Shown here piece by piece: positions 1-8,903 of a DNA stretch of 20,486 nucleotides. Both the position numbers and the translations under genes were made by a program. How positions within the stretch are numbered: the stretch's first letter is position 1; each line of letters opens with the position of its first letter. Source of the stretch: an uncultured Prevotella sp. (GTDB lineage: Bacteria; Bacteroidota; Bacteroidia; Bacteroidales; Bacteroidaceae); contig USQD01000007.1 of NCBI GenBank assembly GCA_900556795.1, forward strand, positions 1-20,486, written 5' to 3'. A model generated the notes under the pieces. The model saw only the letters and a program-made list of their open reading frames with translations, did not search any database and was not told the DNA's origin.

Positions 1-52
1 GGTATTTATACCTTGGGTGACCAATTAAAACAAACTAGAAGACAGATAAATT

Positions 53-1087
53 ATGGAATTTACCGCTCAACAAATAGCCCAGTTCGTTCAGGGCCGTGTG
101 GAAGGTGATGAGAATGCAACAGTCAACACCTTCGCTAAAATCGAAGAAGGCAAGGAAGGTGCAATCTCGTTCCTTTCTAACCCTAAATACACTCACTTCG
201 TGTACGACACGAAGTCTAGCATCGTGCTCATTGATGAGACTGTAGAACTGGAACATCCAGTCAGCGCTACCCTCATCCGTGTGAAGAACGCCTACGAATG
301 TGTGGCTAAGCTGCTTCAGATGTACGAGTCTATGAAACCAAAGAAGACAGGCATCGACCCATTGGCTTTTGTTTCTCCAAAGGCTAAGGTGGCAGAGAAC
401 GTCTATATTGGCGCTTTCGCTTATATTAGCGATGGTGCAGAGGTGGGCGAAGGTAGCCAGATTTATCCTCACGCCTACATCGGCGAGGGTGTGAAGATTG
501 GCAAGAATGCCCTCATCTACCCTAACGTAACCGTTTATCACGGCTGTAAGCTCGGCGATAACGTGACTCTCCATGCAGGTTGTGTCATCGGTGCTGATGG
601 CTTCGGCTTCGCTCCAGGACCTGATGGATACGACAAGATTCCTCAGATTGGTATCGTAACCATCGAGGATGATGTGGAGATTGGTGCCAACACTTGCGTT
701 GACCGCTCTACCATGGGCTCTACCTACGTTCGCAAGGGCGTGAAGCTCGACAACCTGGTTCAGATTGCCCACAACACCGACATCGGTGCCAACACCGTGA
801 TGTCTTCTCAGGTGGGTGTAGCCGGCAGTACCAAGGTAGGCGAATGGTGTATGTTTGGCGGACAGGTAGGTATCGCCGGTCACATCACCATCGGCGACAA
901 GGTGTTCCTCGGAGCACAGAGCGGTGTGCCAGGCAGCCTCAAGAGCGGCCAGCAGCTCATCGGTACTCCTCCTATGGAGCAGCGTGCTTACTTCAAGTCA
1001 CAGGCCATCTTCCGTCGCCTGCCAGAGATGTACAAGGAACTCAACGACCTGAAGAAGCAAATTGAAGAATTGAAGAAAAACAATTAA
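53..1087 (+). CDS. lpxD: UDP-3-O-(3-hydroxyacyl)glucosamine N-acyltransferase LpxD
   Basis: LpxD transfers a second 3-hydroxyacyl chain from ACP to the 2-amino group of UDP-3-O-acylglucosamine, the third step of lipid A synthesis, in the cytoplasm. The 344-residue protein has the family's usual length and layout: an N-terminal uridine-binding domain (about 1–100), a left-handed beta-helix of hexapeptide repeats (about 105–305) and a C-terminal helix (315–344). The signature stretch DGFGFAP (182–188) and the catalytic-histidine block VQIAHN (His240) are intact. The ATG at 53 places the conserved N terminus correctly and has a weak purine-rich stretch (agaag) upstream. It is the first complete gene of a co-directional lpxD–lpxC/fabZ–lpxA–miaA cluster whose promoter lies outside the window. 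Identification is secure. Confidence 0.97.
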   Translation: MEFTAQQIAQFVQGRVEGDENATVNTFAKIEEGKEGAISFLSNPKYTHFVYDTKSSIVLIDETVELEHPVSATLIRVKNAYECVAKLLQMYESMKPKKTGIDPLAFVSPKAKVAENVYIGAFAYISDGAEVGEGSQIYPHAYIGEGVKIGKNALIYPNVTVYHGCKLGDNVTLHAGCVIGADGFGFAPGPDGYDKIPQIGIVTIEDDVEIGANTCVDRSTMGSTYVRKGVKLDNLVQIAHNTDIGANTVMSSQVGVAGSTKVGEWCMFGGQVGIAGHITIGDKVFLGAQSGVPGSLKSGQQLIGTPPMEQRAYFKSQAIFRRLPEMYKELNDLKKQIEELKKNN

Positions 1088-1095
1088 AAATAATA

Positions 1096-1184
1096 AGGCA
1101 CGGATGACACGGATGACGCGGAGGCTAATGCCACTAAGGATTCCGAAGAAAACGCAGAGAAAAAAATCCGTGTAATCCGTACCT
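1096..1184. repeat. Intergenic inverted repeat between lpxD and lpxC
   Basis: The 102-bp gap between lpxD and lpxC contains two tandem copies of CACGGATGA (1099–1107 and 1108–1116). The outer arms 1096–1114 and 1166–1184 are inverted copies, 19 bp with two mismatches, the right arm reading ATCCGTGTAATCCGT at its core. The loop is about 51 nt. There is no T-run, so it is not a classical terminator. From memory, ATCCGTG-type repeats are common between genes in Bacteroidetes, so this is probably a copy of a dispersed element; that family assignment is an inference. Confidence 0.7.
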
Positions 1185-1201
1185 AAAAAATGAATATAAT
1201 T

Positions 1202-2584
1202 ATGTCAAAACAGAAGACACTGAAAGGTAGTTTCTCTCTTTGCGGCAAGGGATTGCACACAGGCTTGAGCCTCACCGTGACTTTCAATCCTGCACCAGAG
1301 AACACCGGTTATAAGATACAGCGCATCGACCTCGAAGGCGAGCCTATCATCCAGGCTGTAGCCGAGAACGTCGTTGAAACCCAGCGTGGCACCGTACTCG
1401 GTAAGGGCGATATCCGCATCTCTACCATCGAGCATGGTATGTCAGCACTCTATGCCCTCGGCATCGACAACTGTTTCATCCAGGTTAACGGTCCTGAGTT
1501 CCCTATCCTCGACGGCTCTGCATCCATGTATGTAGAGAAGATTCAGAGCGTAGGCATCCAGGAGCAGAACGCAGAGAAGGACTATTATATCATCCGTCAT
1601 AAGATTGAGGTGAAGGACGACAACGGTTCTGTCATCACCATTCTTCCAGACGAGGAGTTCAGCATCACGGCGATGTGTTCTTTCGAGAGCAAGTTCATCA
1701 ACAGCCAGTTTGCTACCCTCGACAAGATGGAGACCTACGTTGACGAGATTGCTTCTGCACGTACCTTCGTTTTCGTTCGCGATATCATGCCATTGCTTCA
1801 GGCTAACCTCATCAAGGGTGGCGACTTGGACAATGCCATCGTTATCTACGAGCGCCAGGTAGAGCAGGCTCAGCTCGATCAGCTCGCTGACCATCTCAAG
1901 GTGCCTCACATGGATGCCAGCAAGTTGGGTTACATCCAGCACCGTCCTTTGCAGTGGGAGAACGAGTGTACTCGCCATAAGCTGCTCGACATCATCGGCG
2001 ATATGGCGCTCATCGGCAAGCCTATCAAGGGTCGCATCATCGCTACCCGTCCGGGCCACACCGTGAACAACAAGTTCGCCCGTCTCATGCGCAAGGAGAT
2101 CCGCAAGCACGAAATCCAGGCTCCTATCTACGATCCAAACGAGGAGCCAATCATGGATAATATCCGCATCCGCCAGCTCCTGCCTCATCGCTATCCAATG
2201 CAGTTGGTAGATAAGGTCATCGCCATGGGTCCTACCAGCATCGTGGGCGTTAAGAACGTAACCAGCAACGAGCCATTCTTCACCGGTCACTTCCCAGAGG
2301 AGCCAGTAATGCCAGGCGTTCTCCAGGTAGAGGCGATGGCACAGTGTGGCGGCCTGCTCGTATTGAACCAGCTGGAAGAGCCTGAGCGCTGGAGCACTTA
2401 CTTCATGAAGCTCGACGACGTGAAGTTCCGCAAGAAGGTGGTTCCAGGTGATACTCTCCTCTTCCGTGTGGAGTTACTCGCACCAGTGCGCCATGGCATC
2501 AGCTCAATGAAGGGCTACATGTTCGTAGGCGATCAGGTGGTGGCAGAGGCTACTTTCACTGCACAGATTGTTAAGAACAAGTAA
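1202..2584 (+). CDS. lpxC/fabZ: Bifunctional LpxC deacetylase / FabZ 3-hydroxyacyl-ACP dehydratase fusion
   Basis: The N-terminal part is LpxC, the zinc-dependent UDP-3-O-acyl-GlcNAc deacetylase that commits the cell to lipid A synthesis. The C-terminal part is FabZ, the 3-hydroxyacyl-ACP dehydratase of fatty acid synthesis. Numbering from an ATG at 1190 (464 residues), LpxC zinc ligands are His82 (EHGMSA), His263 and Asp267 (RHKLLD), with catalytic-type Asp271 and His290 (RPGHTVN). FabZ begins near 323 and shows LPHRYP, then the catalytic pair His367 (TGHFPE) and Glu381 (VEAMAQ). I prefer the second ATG (1202, MSKQKTLKG) because LpxC proteins normally begin right before KQKTLK; the ATG at 1190 would add only four residues. 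The fusion is typical of Bacteroidetes and couples two enzymes competing for the 3-hydroxyacyl-ACP pool. It is followed by lpxA after 15 bp. Confidence 0.97.
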   Translation: MSKQKTLKGSFSLCGKGLHTGLSLTVTFNPAPENTGYKIQRIDLEGEPIIQAVAENVVETQRGTVLGKGDIRISTIEHGMSALYALGIDNCFIQVNGPEFPILDGSASMYVEKIQSVGIQEQNAEKDYYIIRHKIEVKDDNGSVITILPDEEFSITAMCSFESKFINSQFATLDKMETYVDEIASARTFVFVRDIMPLLQANLIKGGDLDNAIVIYERQVEQAQLDQLADHLKVPHMDASKLGYIQHRPLQWENECTRHKLLDIIGDMALIGKPIKGRIIATRPGHTVNNKFARLMRKEIRKHEIQAPIYDPNEEPIMDNIRIRQLLPHRYPMQLVDKVIAMGPTSIVGVKNVTSNEPFFTGHFPEEPVMPGVLQVEAMAQCGGLLVLNQLEEPERWSTYFMKLDDVKFRKKVVPGDTLLFRVELLAPVRHGISSMKGYMFVGDQVVAEATFTAQIVKNK

Positions 2585-2599
2585 TAATAAAATAGAAAT

Positions 2600-3370
2600 A
2601 TGAATCAGATTAGTCCATTAGCGTTTGTTCATCCAGAGGCAAAACTCGGTGACAACAACATTATCGGTCCTTTCTGCTATATCGACAAGGACACCGTTTT
2701 GGGCGATAACAACGTATTGCAGAACAGCGTTACCATCCACGTGGGCGCTCGTATCGGCAACAATAATGAATTCTTCCCAGGCGCCAGCATCTCTACAAAG
2801 CCTCAGGACTTGAAGTTCAAGGGCGAGCAGACAACCTGCGAGGTGGGCGACAACAACAGCATCCGTGAGAACGTTACTATCTCTCGTGGTACAGCCTCTA
2901 AGGGCAAAACCGTGGTAGGCAGCAACAACCTCCTGATGGAGACTGTTCACGTGGCTCACGACTGTGAGTTGGGCAGCGGCTTGATTATCGGTAATTCTAC
3001 CAAGTTTGCCGGCGAGGTGGTTGTAGATGACAACGCCATCGTCAGTGCCAACGTTCTCGTTCATCAGTTCTGCCACATCGCAGGCTACGTGATGATCCAG
3101 GGCGGTTGCCGTTTCTCTCAGGATATTCCTCCTTATATCATTGCCGGCAAGGAGCCTACCCGCTATTGCAGCATCAACCTCATCGGTTTGCGTCGCCGTG
3201 GTTTCAGCAACGAGACCATCCAGAACATCCACGAGGCTTATCGCCTGCTCTACAGCAAGGGCATCCTGAAGGAAGGTATCGAGGAAATCAAGAAGAACCT
3301 TGAGGTGACTAAGGAAATCCAGTACATCATCGACTTCGTAGAGAGTTCTCAGCGAGGCATCATTCGATAA
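2600..3370 (+). CDS. lpxA: Acyl-ACP–UDP-N-acetylglucosamine O-acyltransferase LpxA
   Basis: LpxA performs the first lipid A step, moving a 3-hydroxyacyl chain from ACP to the 3-OH of UDP-GlcNAc in the cytoplasm. The 256-residue protein has the expected length: a beta-helix of hexapeptide repeats (about 1–185) and a C-terminal helical domain ending in QRGIIR. The catalytic histidine is His120 in VAHDCELG, equivalent to His125 of the E. coli enzyme. The E. coli chain-length ruler residue Gly173 aligns with Gly169 here (IQGGC), compatible with a long acyl pocket; this alignment was made by eye. The stop codon overlaps the miaA start codon by one base (TAATG), so translation of the two is probably coupled. 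Confidence 0.97.
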   Translation: MNQISPLAFVHPEAKLGDNNIIGPFCYIDKDTVLGDNNVLQNSVTIHVGARIGNNNEFFPGASISTKPQDLKFKGEQTTCEVGDNNSIRENVTISRGTASKGKTVVGSNNLLMETVHVAHDCELGSGLIIGNSTKFAGEVVVDDNAIVSANVLVHQFCHIAGYVMIQGGCRFSQDIPPYIIAGKEPTRYCSINLIGLRRRGFSNETIQNIHEAYRLLYSKGILKEGIEEIKKNLEVTKEIQYIIDFVESSQRGIIR

Positions 3371-4275
3371 TGAAAACTTTAATTGTAGTGCTCGGTCCTA
3401 CCGGTGTAGGTAAGACCGAGCTCTGTCTTTCTCTGGCAGAGCATCTCTCTATACCTATTATTAATGCCGACTCCCGCCAGATCTTCGCTGAACTCCCTAT
3501 CGGAACCGCAGCGCCTACTGCCGAACAGCAGCAGCGGGTGAAGCATTATTTCGTAGGAAACCACCACATCGAAGATTATTACAGCGCTGCTCAATACGAG
3601 GCCGATGTGATGAATCTCCTGGAAGAAGAAATCTTCAAGAATCACGATGTGGCGCTGCTTACAGGCGGCAGCATGATGTATATCGATGCCGTATGCAAGG
3701 GTATCGACGATATTCCTACCGTGCGGGATGACATCCGTACCTGGATGAAACAGCGCCTGGAAGCCGAAGGCTTGGAAGCGCTGGTAGAAGAACTCCACAA
3801 GATGGACCCGGAGCATTGGGCGATAGTAGATAAGAAGAATCCACGCCGCGTGGTGCATGCCCTGGAAATCTGTCACCAGACAGGCAAGACCTATACTTTT
3901 TTCCGAGTAGCCGAAAAGAAGCAGCGACCTTTCCGCATCATCAAGATAGGCCTGAACCGCGACCGTGCCGAATTGTACGACCGAATCAATCAGCGTGTGC
4001 TGATGATGATGGAGGAAGGCCTGGAGGCAGAAGCCCGCAGCGTATATCCACACAAGGGTCTCACCGCCTTGAGAACCGTGGGCTACAAGGAAATGTTTGC
4101 CTATTTCGATGGCGAGATAGACAAGGATGAAGCCATCCGCCAGATACAGTCGCATAGCCGTGAATACATGCGCAAGCAGCTCACCTGGTTTAAGCGAGAT
4201 GCCGAAATCCACTGGTATCATCCCGACCAGCAGGATGAAATCATCCGATTTATTGATGATACAATAGGAAAATAA
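3370..4275 (+). CDS. miaA: tRNA dimethylallyltransferase MiaA
   Basis: MiaA attaches a dimethylallyl group to N6 of A37 in tRNAs that read codons starting with U, the first step of i6A/ms2i6A formation. The 301-residue protein is full length. It has the P-loop GPTGVGKTE (9–17), the [12 protein letters not shown] block (32–46), GGSMMYIDA (99–107), GIDDIP (111–116), [10 protein letters not shown] (157–166), VGYKE (237–241) and the C-terminal YMRKQLTWF (266–274), all in the family order. Its ATG overlaps the lpxA stop, so it belongs to the same transcript although it has no role in lipid A. A long hairpin at 4352–4413 ends this transcription unit. Confidence 0.97.
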   Translation: MKTLIVVLGPTGVGKTELCLSLAEHLSIPIINADSRQIFAELPIGTAAPTAEQQQRVKHYFVGNHHIEDYYSAAQYEADVMNLLEEEIFKNHDVALLTGGSMMYIDAVCKGIDDIPTVRDDIRTWMKQRLEAEGLEALVEELHKMDPEHWAIVDKKNPRRVVHALEICHQTGKTYTFFRVAEKKQRPFRIIKIGLNRDRAELYDRINQRVLMMMEEGLEAEARSVYPHKGLTALRTVGYKEMFAYFDGEIDKDEAIRQIQSHSREYMRKQLTWFKRDAEIHWYHPDQQDEIIRFIDDTIGK

Positions 4276-4290
4276 ATGTATACACCCACA

Positions 4291-4376
4291 CGCCCTGAAA
4301 GGGCAGAAGCTCCTAGCCCAGGGTAACACCCTGGGTATATAGCAAATAACCAAGTCGCCCTGAAAGGGCAAAAGCT
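4291..4376. repeat. Intergenic repeat cluster after miaA: two 21-bp direct copies around a hairpin
   Basis: Two 21-bp copies starting CGCCCTGAAAGGGC lie at 4291–4311 and 4356–4376 and differ at one base. Each is a small hairpin (GCCCT-GAA-AGGGC). Between them, 4317–4335 is a perfect 8-bp stem, CCCAGGGT-AAC-ACCCTGGG. The arrangement resembles REP-like dispersed intergenic repeats; I recall similar CCCTGAAAGGGC units in Bacteroides and Prevotella intergenic regions, but only a genome search can confirm it. Confidence 0.65.
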
Positions 4377-4413
4377 TTAAAAACAATACGCTTTTGTTCC
4401 TTCAGGGCGACTT
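4352..4413. terminator. Bidirectional terminator between convergent miaA and ABC ATPase genes
   Basis: The arms 4352–4364 (AAGTCGCCCTGAA) and 4401–4413 pair perfectly over 13 bp. A second stem inside, CAAAAGC (4369–4375) with GCTTTTG (4390–4396), continues the hairpin through G·T pairs around a 14-nt loop. The right arm runs into TTTTAATT for the + strand. The element lies exactly between the 3' ends of two convergent transcription units and reuses the second copy of the intergenic repeat as its left arm. Confidence 0.7.
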
Positions 4414-4420
4414 TTAATTC

Positions 4421-5095
4421 CTACATCTCCACCTGATTCACAATCTCACCATCAAACATATTGATGATTCTATCGGCATAATTGGCATCATGCAGCGAGT
4501 GGGTTACCATCACGATGGTAGTGCCCTCCTTGTGCAGTTCAGAAAGCAGTTCCATCACCTCCTTGCCATTCTTAGAATCCAGATTTCCCGTAGGCTCATC
4601 GGCAAGAATCAGCTTAGGATGCGGAAGGATGGCACGGGCGATAGCGGTGCGCTGCTGCTGACCGCCCGAAAGCTGCGACGGGAAATGCTTGGCACGATGG
4701 GATATCGCCACTCGCTCCATCACATCCTCGGCACGCTTACGGCGCTCCTTACCCGAAACTCCCATATACAGAAGCGGCAACTCGATATTCTCTACCACAT
4801 TCAACTCATCAATCAGGTTGAAACTCTGGAACACAAAACCTATCATTCCTCTTCTTATCAGGGTACGCTCGCTCTCCTTCAGCGTGCTTACATCCTTGCC
4901 GTCGAGCAGATAGCTGCCGCTTGTAGGATTATTCAGCAGACCAATGATGTTCAGCAAGGTAGATTTGCCACATCCCGAAGGACCCATGATGGCAACAAAC
5001 TCGCCTTCCTTCACCTGCAAACTGATATTACGCAAAGCCCAGGTCTCCACTTCTTCTGTCTGAAATACTTTCTTGATATTATCTAATTGTATCAT
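4421..5095 (-). CDS. ABC transporter ATP-binding protein, LolD/MacB type
   Basis: This is the ATPase of a type VII (MacB/LolD/FtsE-like) ABC transporter, acting on the cytoplasmic face of the inner membrane with the FtsX-like permease encoded just upstream. The 224-residue protein has a complete set of motifs: Walker A GPSGCGKST (38–46), Q-loop Gln90, signature LSGGQQQR (142–149), Walker B LILADE (162–167) followed by PTGNLDS, and H-loop His199 (MVTHS). It contains only the nucleotide-binding domain, unlike E. coli MacB where ATPase and permease are fused. It is the last gene of the export operon, 57 bp after the permease gene. The substrate cannot be read from the sequence. Confidence 0.93.
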   Translation of the reverse strand: MIQLDNIKKVFQTEEVETWALRNISLQVKEGEFVAIMGPSGCGKSTLLNIIGLLNNPTSGSYLLDGKDVSTLKESERTLIRRGMIGFVFQSFNLIDELNVVENIELPLLYMGVSGKERRKRAEDVMERVAISHRAKHFPSQLSGGQQQRTAIARAILPHPKLILADEPTGNLDSKNGKEVMELLSELHKEGTTIVMVTHSLHDANYADRIINMFDGEIVNQVEM

Positions 5096-5152
5096 AATCT
5101 TTATCGTTTCTTTAAATTCATATTATACTTTTATACTTTCAAATGACGCATT

Positions 5153-7543
5153 TTATTCCTTTGCAAGAATCTCCGAAGGATCCACCTTCATGATCTTGCG
5201 TACCTGGCAGGCAATGATAGCAGCAATGAAGCCTATCACTATCACTACACTCAGGATGATAGGGAGGCTAGGATTGATTTCTACCATATCGAACATCTGA
5301 CTCAGAACGATATGGAACAGCAACATGGCTACCACCGCAAATACCATGGCGATAAGCGTAATCACCAGATAGGTTCTTCCGAAGAGTTTGACAATATCCT
5401 TTGTCAGGGCGCCGTTCACCTTGCGGATAGCCACCTCCTTCTTGCGGGTCTGCGTATCCAGCATCACCGTACTGAAGATGCTTATCAGACAGATAGCCAG
5501 ACTCACGATAGCCAGGATCCACGCAATATTTTGCAGTATTTCCAACGCAAACATACTCCTTGCCATATAGTCACGCAGATTGGATGACATCGGTTTTACC
5601 ACAGCAGGCTCCAATTTCTGTATCATTCTATCTACAGCAATCTGCATCTCCTTATATTCACCCGGCTTTGCCACAAGAATATAATGTGTGGCACCATAAG
5701 CCTCTTTGGGGTCTATGACTATGAATGAGTATATATCAATTTTAAAACTCCCCTGATAAGGTATCGACTGGAACGTTCCGGCTATCTGATACGAATCCAT
5801 CTCATCTACGGTCAATATATCATTAGAAGCAACATGATGCTGGCGCATCTGCTTATACAACTCCTCATTTACCAGGATACATTTCTTCCGGTTTGCCTTC
5901 GGCTTCCAATTCACCTTGATCTTGAAGAAATCGAGATAGGAGGTATCTGATGTCATCTGAATTTTATAACTCGTCACATTATTATAGCTAGCATAAGGAT
6001 CGCCTTGCCAAGCCGCCTTGCTGAACTCCTTGTTCTCTGCCAGCTCGTTAACTTGCAAAACTCCCCAGCTATAAGGAATCCATCGTTCCACCTGCGGTAA
6101 ATGGATGAGCTTGTCTCTAAGGCGCTGGACATTTTCTGCCGCATTTGTCTGCAGATACAGACTCTGCTTGTATGCACACTCGTCATCAGGAATATGGTTG
6201 AAATCTGCCATCTTGCCCACCCAGCACAGGAGGCAGAAAGTAACACCCAGAAAGAACATACTGATCATCACCTGCACACCCAGCATCGTATTGCGGAACC
6301 AATGGTTATGGCTTCTTCTCATTCCTGATTCGAGTGCTTGCGTACGCTTACAAATGCGACTCAGCACAATCCAGATGATGGCGAGACACAGCATCATAAC
6401 CACCAGCCCAATCACCAGACTATAGAGATACAGATGACTGATGGTTCCTAACTCAGAGGTGATTTCTGCAAACTGAGGCCTTGCCAGATAATCACAAATC
6501 CAGGACCCCATCAATACTGCCACCAAATAAGCCACCAGCACAATCACCACCACCTCGGTAGCAAACATGGAGAAGAGTTGGAGGCGTGTGGCACCATTGG
6601 TAATACGGAGCGAGATTTCACGTCTGCGCATCCAGAACAGTTGCGTCTGCATTCTCAGGAAACCGATGATGGCAGCCAGCAGAATCAACGAACCTATCAG
6701 ATAAGTGATGGAACGGGCAATAGCAACGGTTGAATACTCTTCGCTCAACCGATCTTTCAGCTTTTCGGTTTTTACCTTCAGCCCCAATGGTTTCAACCTG
6801 CCGTTCACCTCTGCTTTCAACTGTTGTGGCGTACATCCCTCTTTCAGCACCACATACAAATTCTCTGCATAAAATTGCTCGGGATCCATATCTTCCAACT
6901 CCCATGGCGAGTAAAAGAGAGCAGAACTTTTTTGCTCAGTCAATGACAAGTCTTGATAGACATCCACCAATCTCAACTGATAATTTCCATAGTCTTTACT
7001 CAAACGAATACTTGCACCCACAGGATTCTTGTCACCAAAGATTTGCTTTGCCTGCTTTTCGTTGATAATGGCATCATGAGGCCCCAGCACCTTAATCTTT
7101 TCGCCCGTAATGGCAGAACGGATACCTACAAAGTTGGGATAATGACGGTCAAGGGGAACGGCATGCAACTGCATCTTTCGCTTTGTCTTGCCGTTTAGGG
7201 TAAACTCAGCCCAGCCGCCTGTAAGCATACCATTAGGAGCGTAAGGTCCCTGCTCTATGCAACGAGGTCCTCCATTCGCCTTCACCGCCCTTACGATATC
7301 ACCATTGATACGAATTGAATGATCCGATTGACGTTTTTGGATGGAATCAAACCGGAGGTTATAAACCCTGTCATAATAAGGTTCATGGTTAATGGAAGCC
7401 ATGCGGAAATTCTGCAGAAACGAATGCACCGTGGCAAGCGTCACCATACCGATGGCAAGCGACAGGATGCTGCCCAGAGTCTGCACCTTGTACTTGAGAA
7501 TGTTGCGCAGGGCAACCTTCAGGTTGTGTAATAACATGTTCAT
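5153..7543 (-). CDS. ABC transporter permease, double FtsX/MacB-like
   Basis: This is an inner-membrane permease of the FtsX/MacB superfamily with two FtsX units in one 796-residue chain. Hydrophobic segments are visible at about 21–43, 277–296, 328–350, 371–396, 420–441, 671–695, 725–748 and 761–780, giving eight spans arranged 4+4. Large extracytoplasmic regions (about 45–275 and 445–665) follow the first span of each unit. Each unit carries the FtsX coupling-helix signature after its second span: REISLRITNGATR (308–320) and KKEVAIRKVNGA (701–712). The C terminus, KVDPSEILAKE, resembles the usual P-x-E-x-L ending. Such permeases normally drive extracytoplasmic substrate extrusion through mechanical coupling rather than transport across the inner membrane. 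Substrate unknown. Confidence 0.9.
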   Translation of the reverse strand: MNMLLHNLKVALRNILKYKVQTLGSILSLAIGMVTLATVHSFLQNFRMASINHEPYYDRVYNLRFDSIQKRQSDHSIRINGDIVRAVKANGGPRCIEQGPYAPNGMLTGGWAEFTLNGKTKRKMQLHAVPLDRHYPNFVGIRSAITGEKIKVLGPHDAIINEKQAKQIFGDKNPVGASIRLSKDYGNYQLRLVDVYQDLSLTEQKSSALFYSPWELEDMDPEQFYAENLYVVLKEGCTPQQLKAEVNGRLKPLGLKVKTEKLKDRLSEEYSTVAIARSITYLIGSLILLAAIIGFLRMQTQLFWMRRREISLRITNGATRLQLFSMFATEVVVIVLVAYLVAVLMGSWICDYLARPQFAEITSELGTISHLYLYSLVIGLVVMMLCLAIIWIVLSRICKRTQALESGMRRSHNHWFRNTMLGVQVMISMFFLGVTFCLLCWVGKMADFNHIPDDECAYKQSLYLQTNAAENVQRLRDKLIHLPQVERWIPYSWGVLQVNELAENKEFSKAAWQGDPYASYNNVTSYKIQMTSDTSYLDFFKIKVNWKPKANRKKCILVNEELYKQMRQHHVASNDILTVDEMDSYQIAGTFQSIPYQGSFKIDIYSFIVIDPKEAYGATHYILVAKPGEYKEMQIAVDRMIQKLEPAVVKPMSSNLRDYMARSMFALEILQNIAWILAIVSLAICLISIFSTVMLDTQTRKKEVAIRKVNGALTKDIVKLFGRTYLVITLIAMVFAVVAMLLFHIVLSQMFDMVEINPSLPIILSVVIVIGFIAAIIACQVRKIMKVDPSEILAKE

Positions 7544-7633
7544 ATTTACTAGTCTTTATATAATTTATTTACGTGAAAGATTGGTTTTTATTATTTATGA
7601 GAGATTTTGTTTTTGATGATCTCTGATAAAAAT

Positions 7634-8884
7634 CTATCTCAAATCTATCTCTTTTTCGCTGGCGATTTGGGCATATCCGCTTACGATAACCTTGTCGCCC
7701 GGCTTCAATCCGGAAGTGATTTCGAATTGCTGCGGATTCTGTCTGCCTACATTGATATTCACCCGCTGCGCTTTCTTGCCATCTTCAGATACCCGGAATA
7801 TCCAATATCCGTTGGTCGTTTGGAAGAAATCGCCATTCGGAATCACCAAGGCTTGCTCCGGCTTGCCCAATTCCAACAGCACCCGATAACTCTTGCCCAA
7901 TCGGATATTGGCGGGAGTCTTGCCACTGAAAGTTAATTCGCAGACAAACTGATGGTCTTTCACCTCAGGAATCACCCGTGATACGCGAAGCGGAAACTGA
8001 TGACCGTCATACTCAATATGAGCAGGAAGTCCGGCGATAACGCGGTCGATGTAATACTCAGCCAGCGAAACCTGCAGTTTAAACTGGCTCATCACCTTGA
8101 TCTGTCCGATACTCGCCCCCGACGAAACCTGCTGACCTTGGGTTACTCCCAAATAACTCAGTTGTCCGCTTACGGGAGCCCGAACCACCAACTGCCGGGT
8201 GCGGTCCTTCATTCTCGATAATTTCTTGTTGGCTTCCATCCTATTGGCAGCAATCATTTCGCGCTTCAACCGGGTAGATACGGAATCATGCTTCAGGTTT
8301 TGCATCTGCAAGAGCACCTTCTGCCGCTGATATTCGTAATCTTCCTCAGCCACTTCCAATTCCGCCTTACTCTTGATGCCCATGCGATATTCCTCCCGGC
8401 TCTGCTTGAGCGATTTCTTCAAGCTCGCCATCTGATGCTGGGCATCCAAGGCTTGCTGGCGCAGGTTGATGGTCTTCTGCGTCATCTCAATTTCCTGTTC
8501 CTGACAGTTGCGAAGCTTACTGCTCCATGCATCCTGCTCATCATCGATAGAATGATAGAGTTCCGGATTCTGAAGCACCAGGATGGTATCGCCCTGCTGC
8601 AGCATGGCTCCTTCTTCAGCCACCACCCGTTCCACGAATCCATTCTCCATCGCATTCACCTGGATGGTCTTGAAGGGATGCACCAGTCCTTCTACATCCA
8701 CATACTCCCAGAAAGGAGCCTTCTTCACTTCGGCTATCACCACGCTATCCGGATCCACCCTTCGGGTTCCCGAAGTAACGATTAGGAAAAGGGCATAGAC
8801 CAGGATGGCGATGCCTGCTGCACCCGACAGGATTGGATATCGGTAGCGGATATACCATGGTTTCGGTTGTTTCTTTATATCCAT
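7634..8884 (-). CDS. HlyD/MacA-type periplasmic adaptor (membrane fusion) protein
   Basis: The 416-residue protein bridges the inner-membrane permease and the outer-membrane channel. One N-terminal membrane anchor is visible (about 18–38, SGAAGIAILVYALFLIV) with a positive cytoplasmic tail before it. A first lipoyl half lies near 60–105 (VEGLVHPF…ENGFVERVVAEEG). A coiled-coil hairpin covers about 110–225, and the second lipoyl half contains VRAPVSGQLSYLGVTQGQ. Beta-barrel and membrane-proximal domains end in GLKPGDKVIVSGYAQI. It starts 19 bp after the TolC-family stop codon and 90 bp separate it from the permease gene. The combination is a MacA-TolC-like tripartite pump with separate permease and ATPase genes. 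Confidence 0.92.
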   Translation of the reverse strand: MDIKKQPKPWYIRYRYPILSGAAGIAILVYALFLIVTSGTRRVDPDSVVIAEVKKAPFWEYVDVEGLVHPFKTIQVNAMENGFVERVVAEEGAMLQQGDTILVLQNPELYHSIDDEQDAWSSKLRNCQEQEIEMTQKTINLRQQALDAQHQMASLKKSLKQSREEYRMGIKSKAELEVAEEDYEYQRQKVLLQMQNLKHDSVSTRLKREMIAANRMEANKKLSRMKDRTRQLVVRAPVSGQLSYLGVTQGQQVSSGASIGQIKVMSQFKLQVSLAEYYIDRVIAGLPAHIEYDGHQFPLRVSRVIPEVKDHQFVCELTFSGKTPANIRLGKSYRVLLELGKPEQALVIPNGDFFQTTNGYWIFRVSEDGKKAQRVNINVGRQNPQQFEITSGLKPGDKVIVSGYAQIASEKEIDLR

Positions 8885-8903
8885 ATTATTCTGTAGTTAT
8901 TCA

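Noticed and set aside
2..28. A short open end (VFIPWVTN then stop) before lpxD that could be the tail of an upstream gene.
   Set aside because: Eight codons are too few to support a gene; frame 3 also ends nearby, so the choice of frame is arbitrary.
7640..7647. TAGATTTG on the minus strand, a -7-like element before the permease gene.
   Set aside because: It lies in the end of the adaptor gene and no TTTG is found 19–21 bp upstream.
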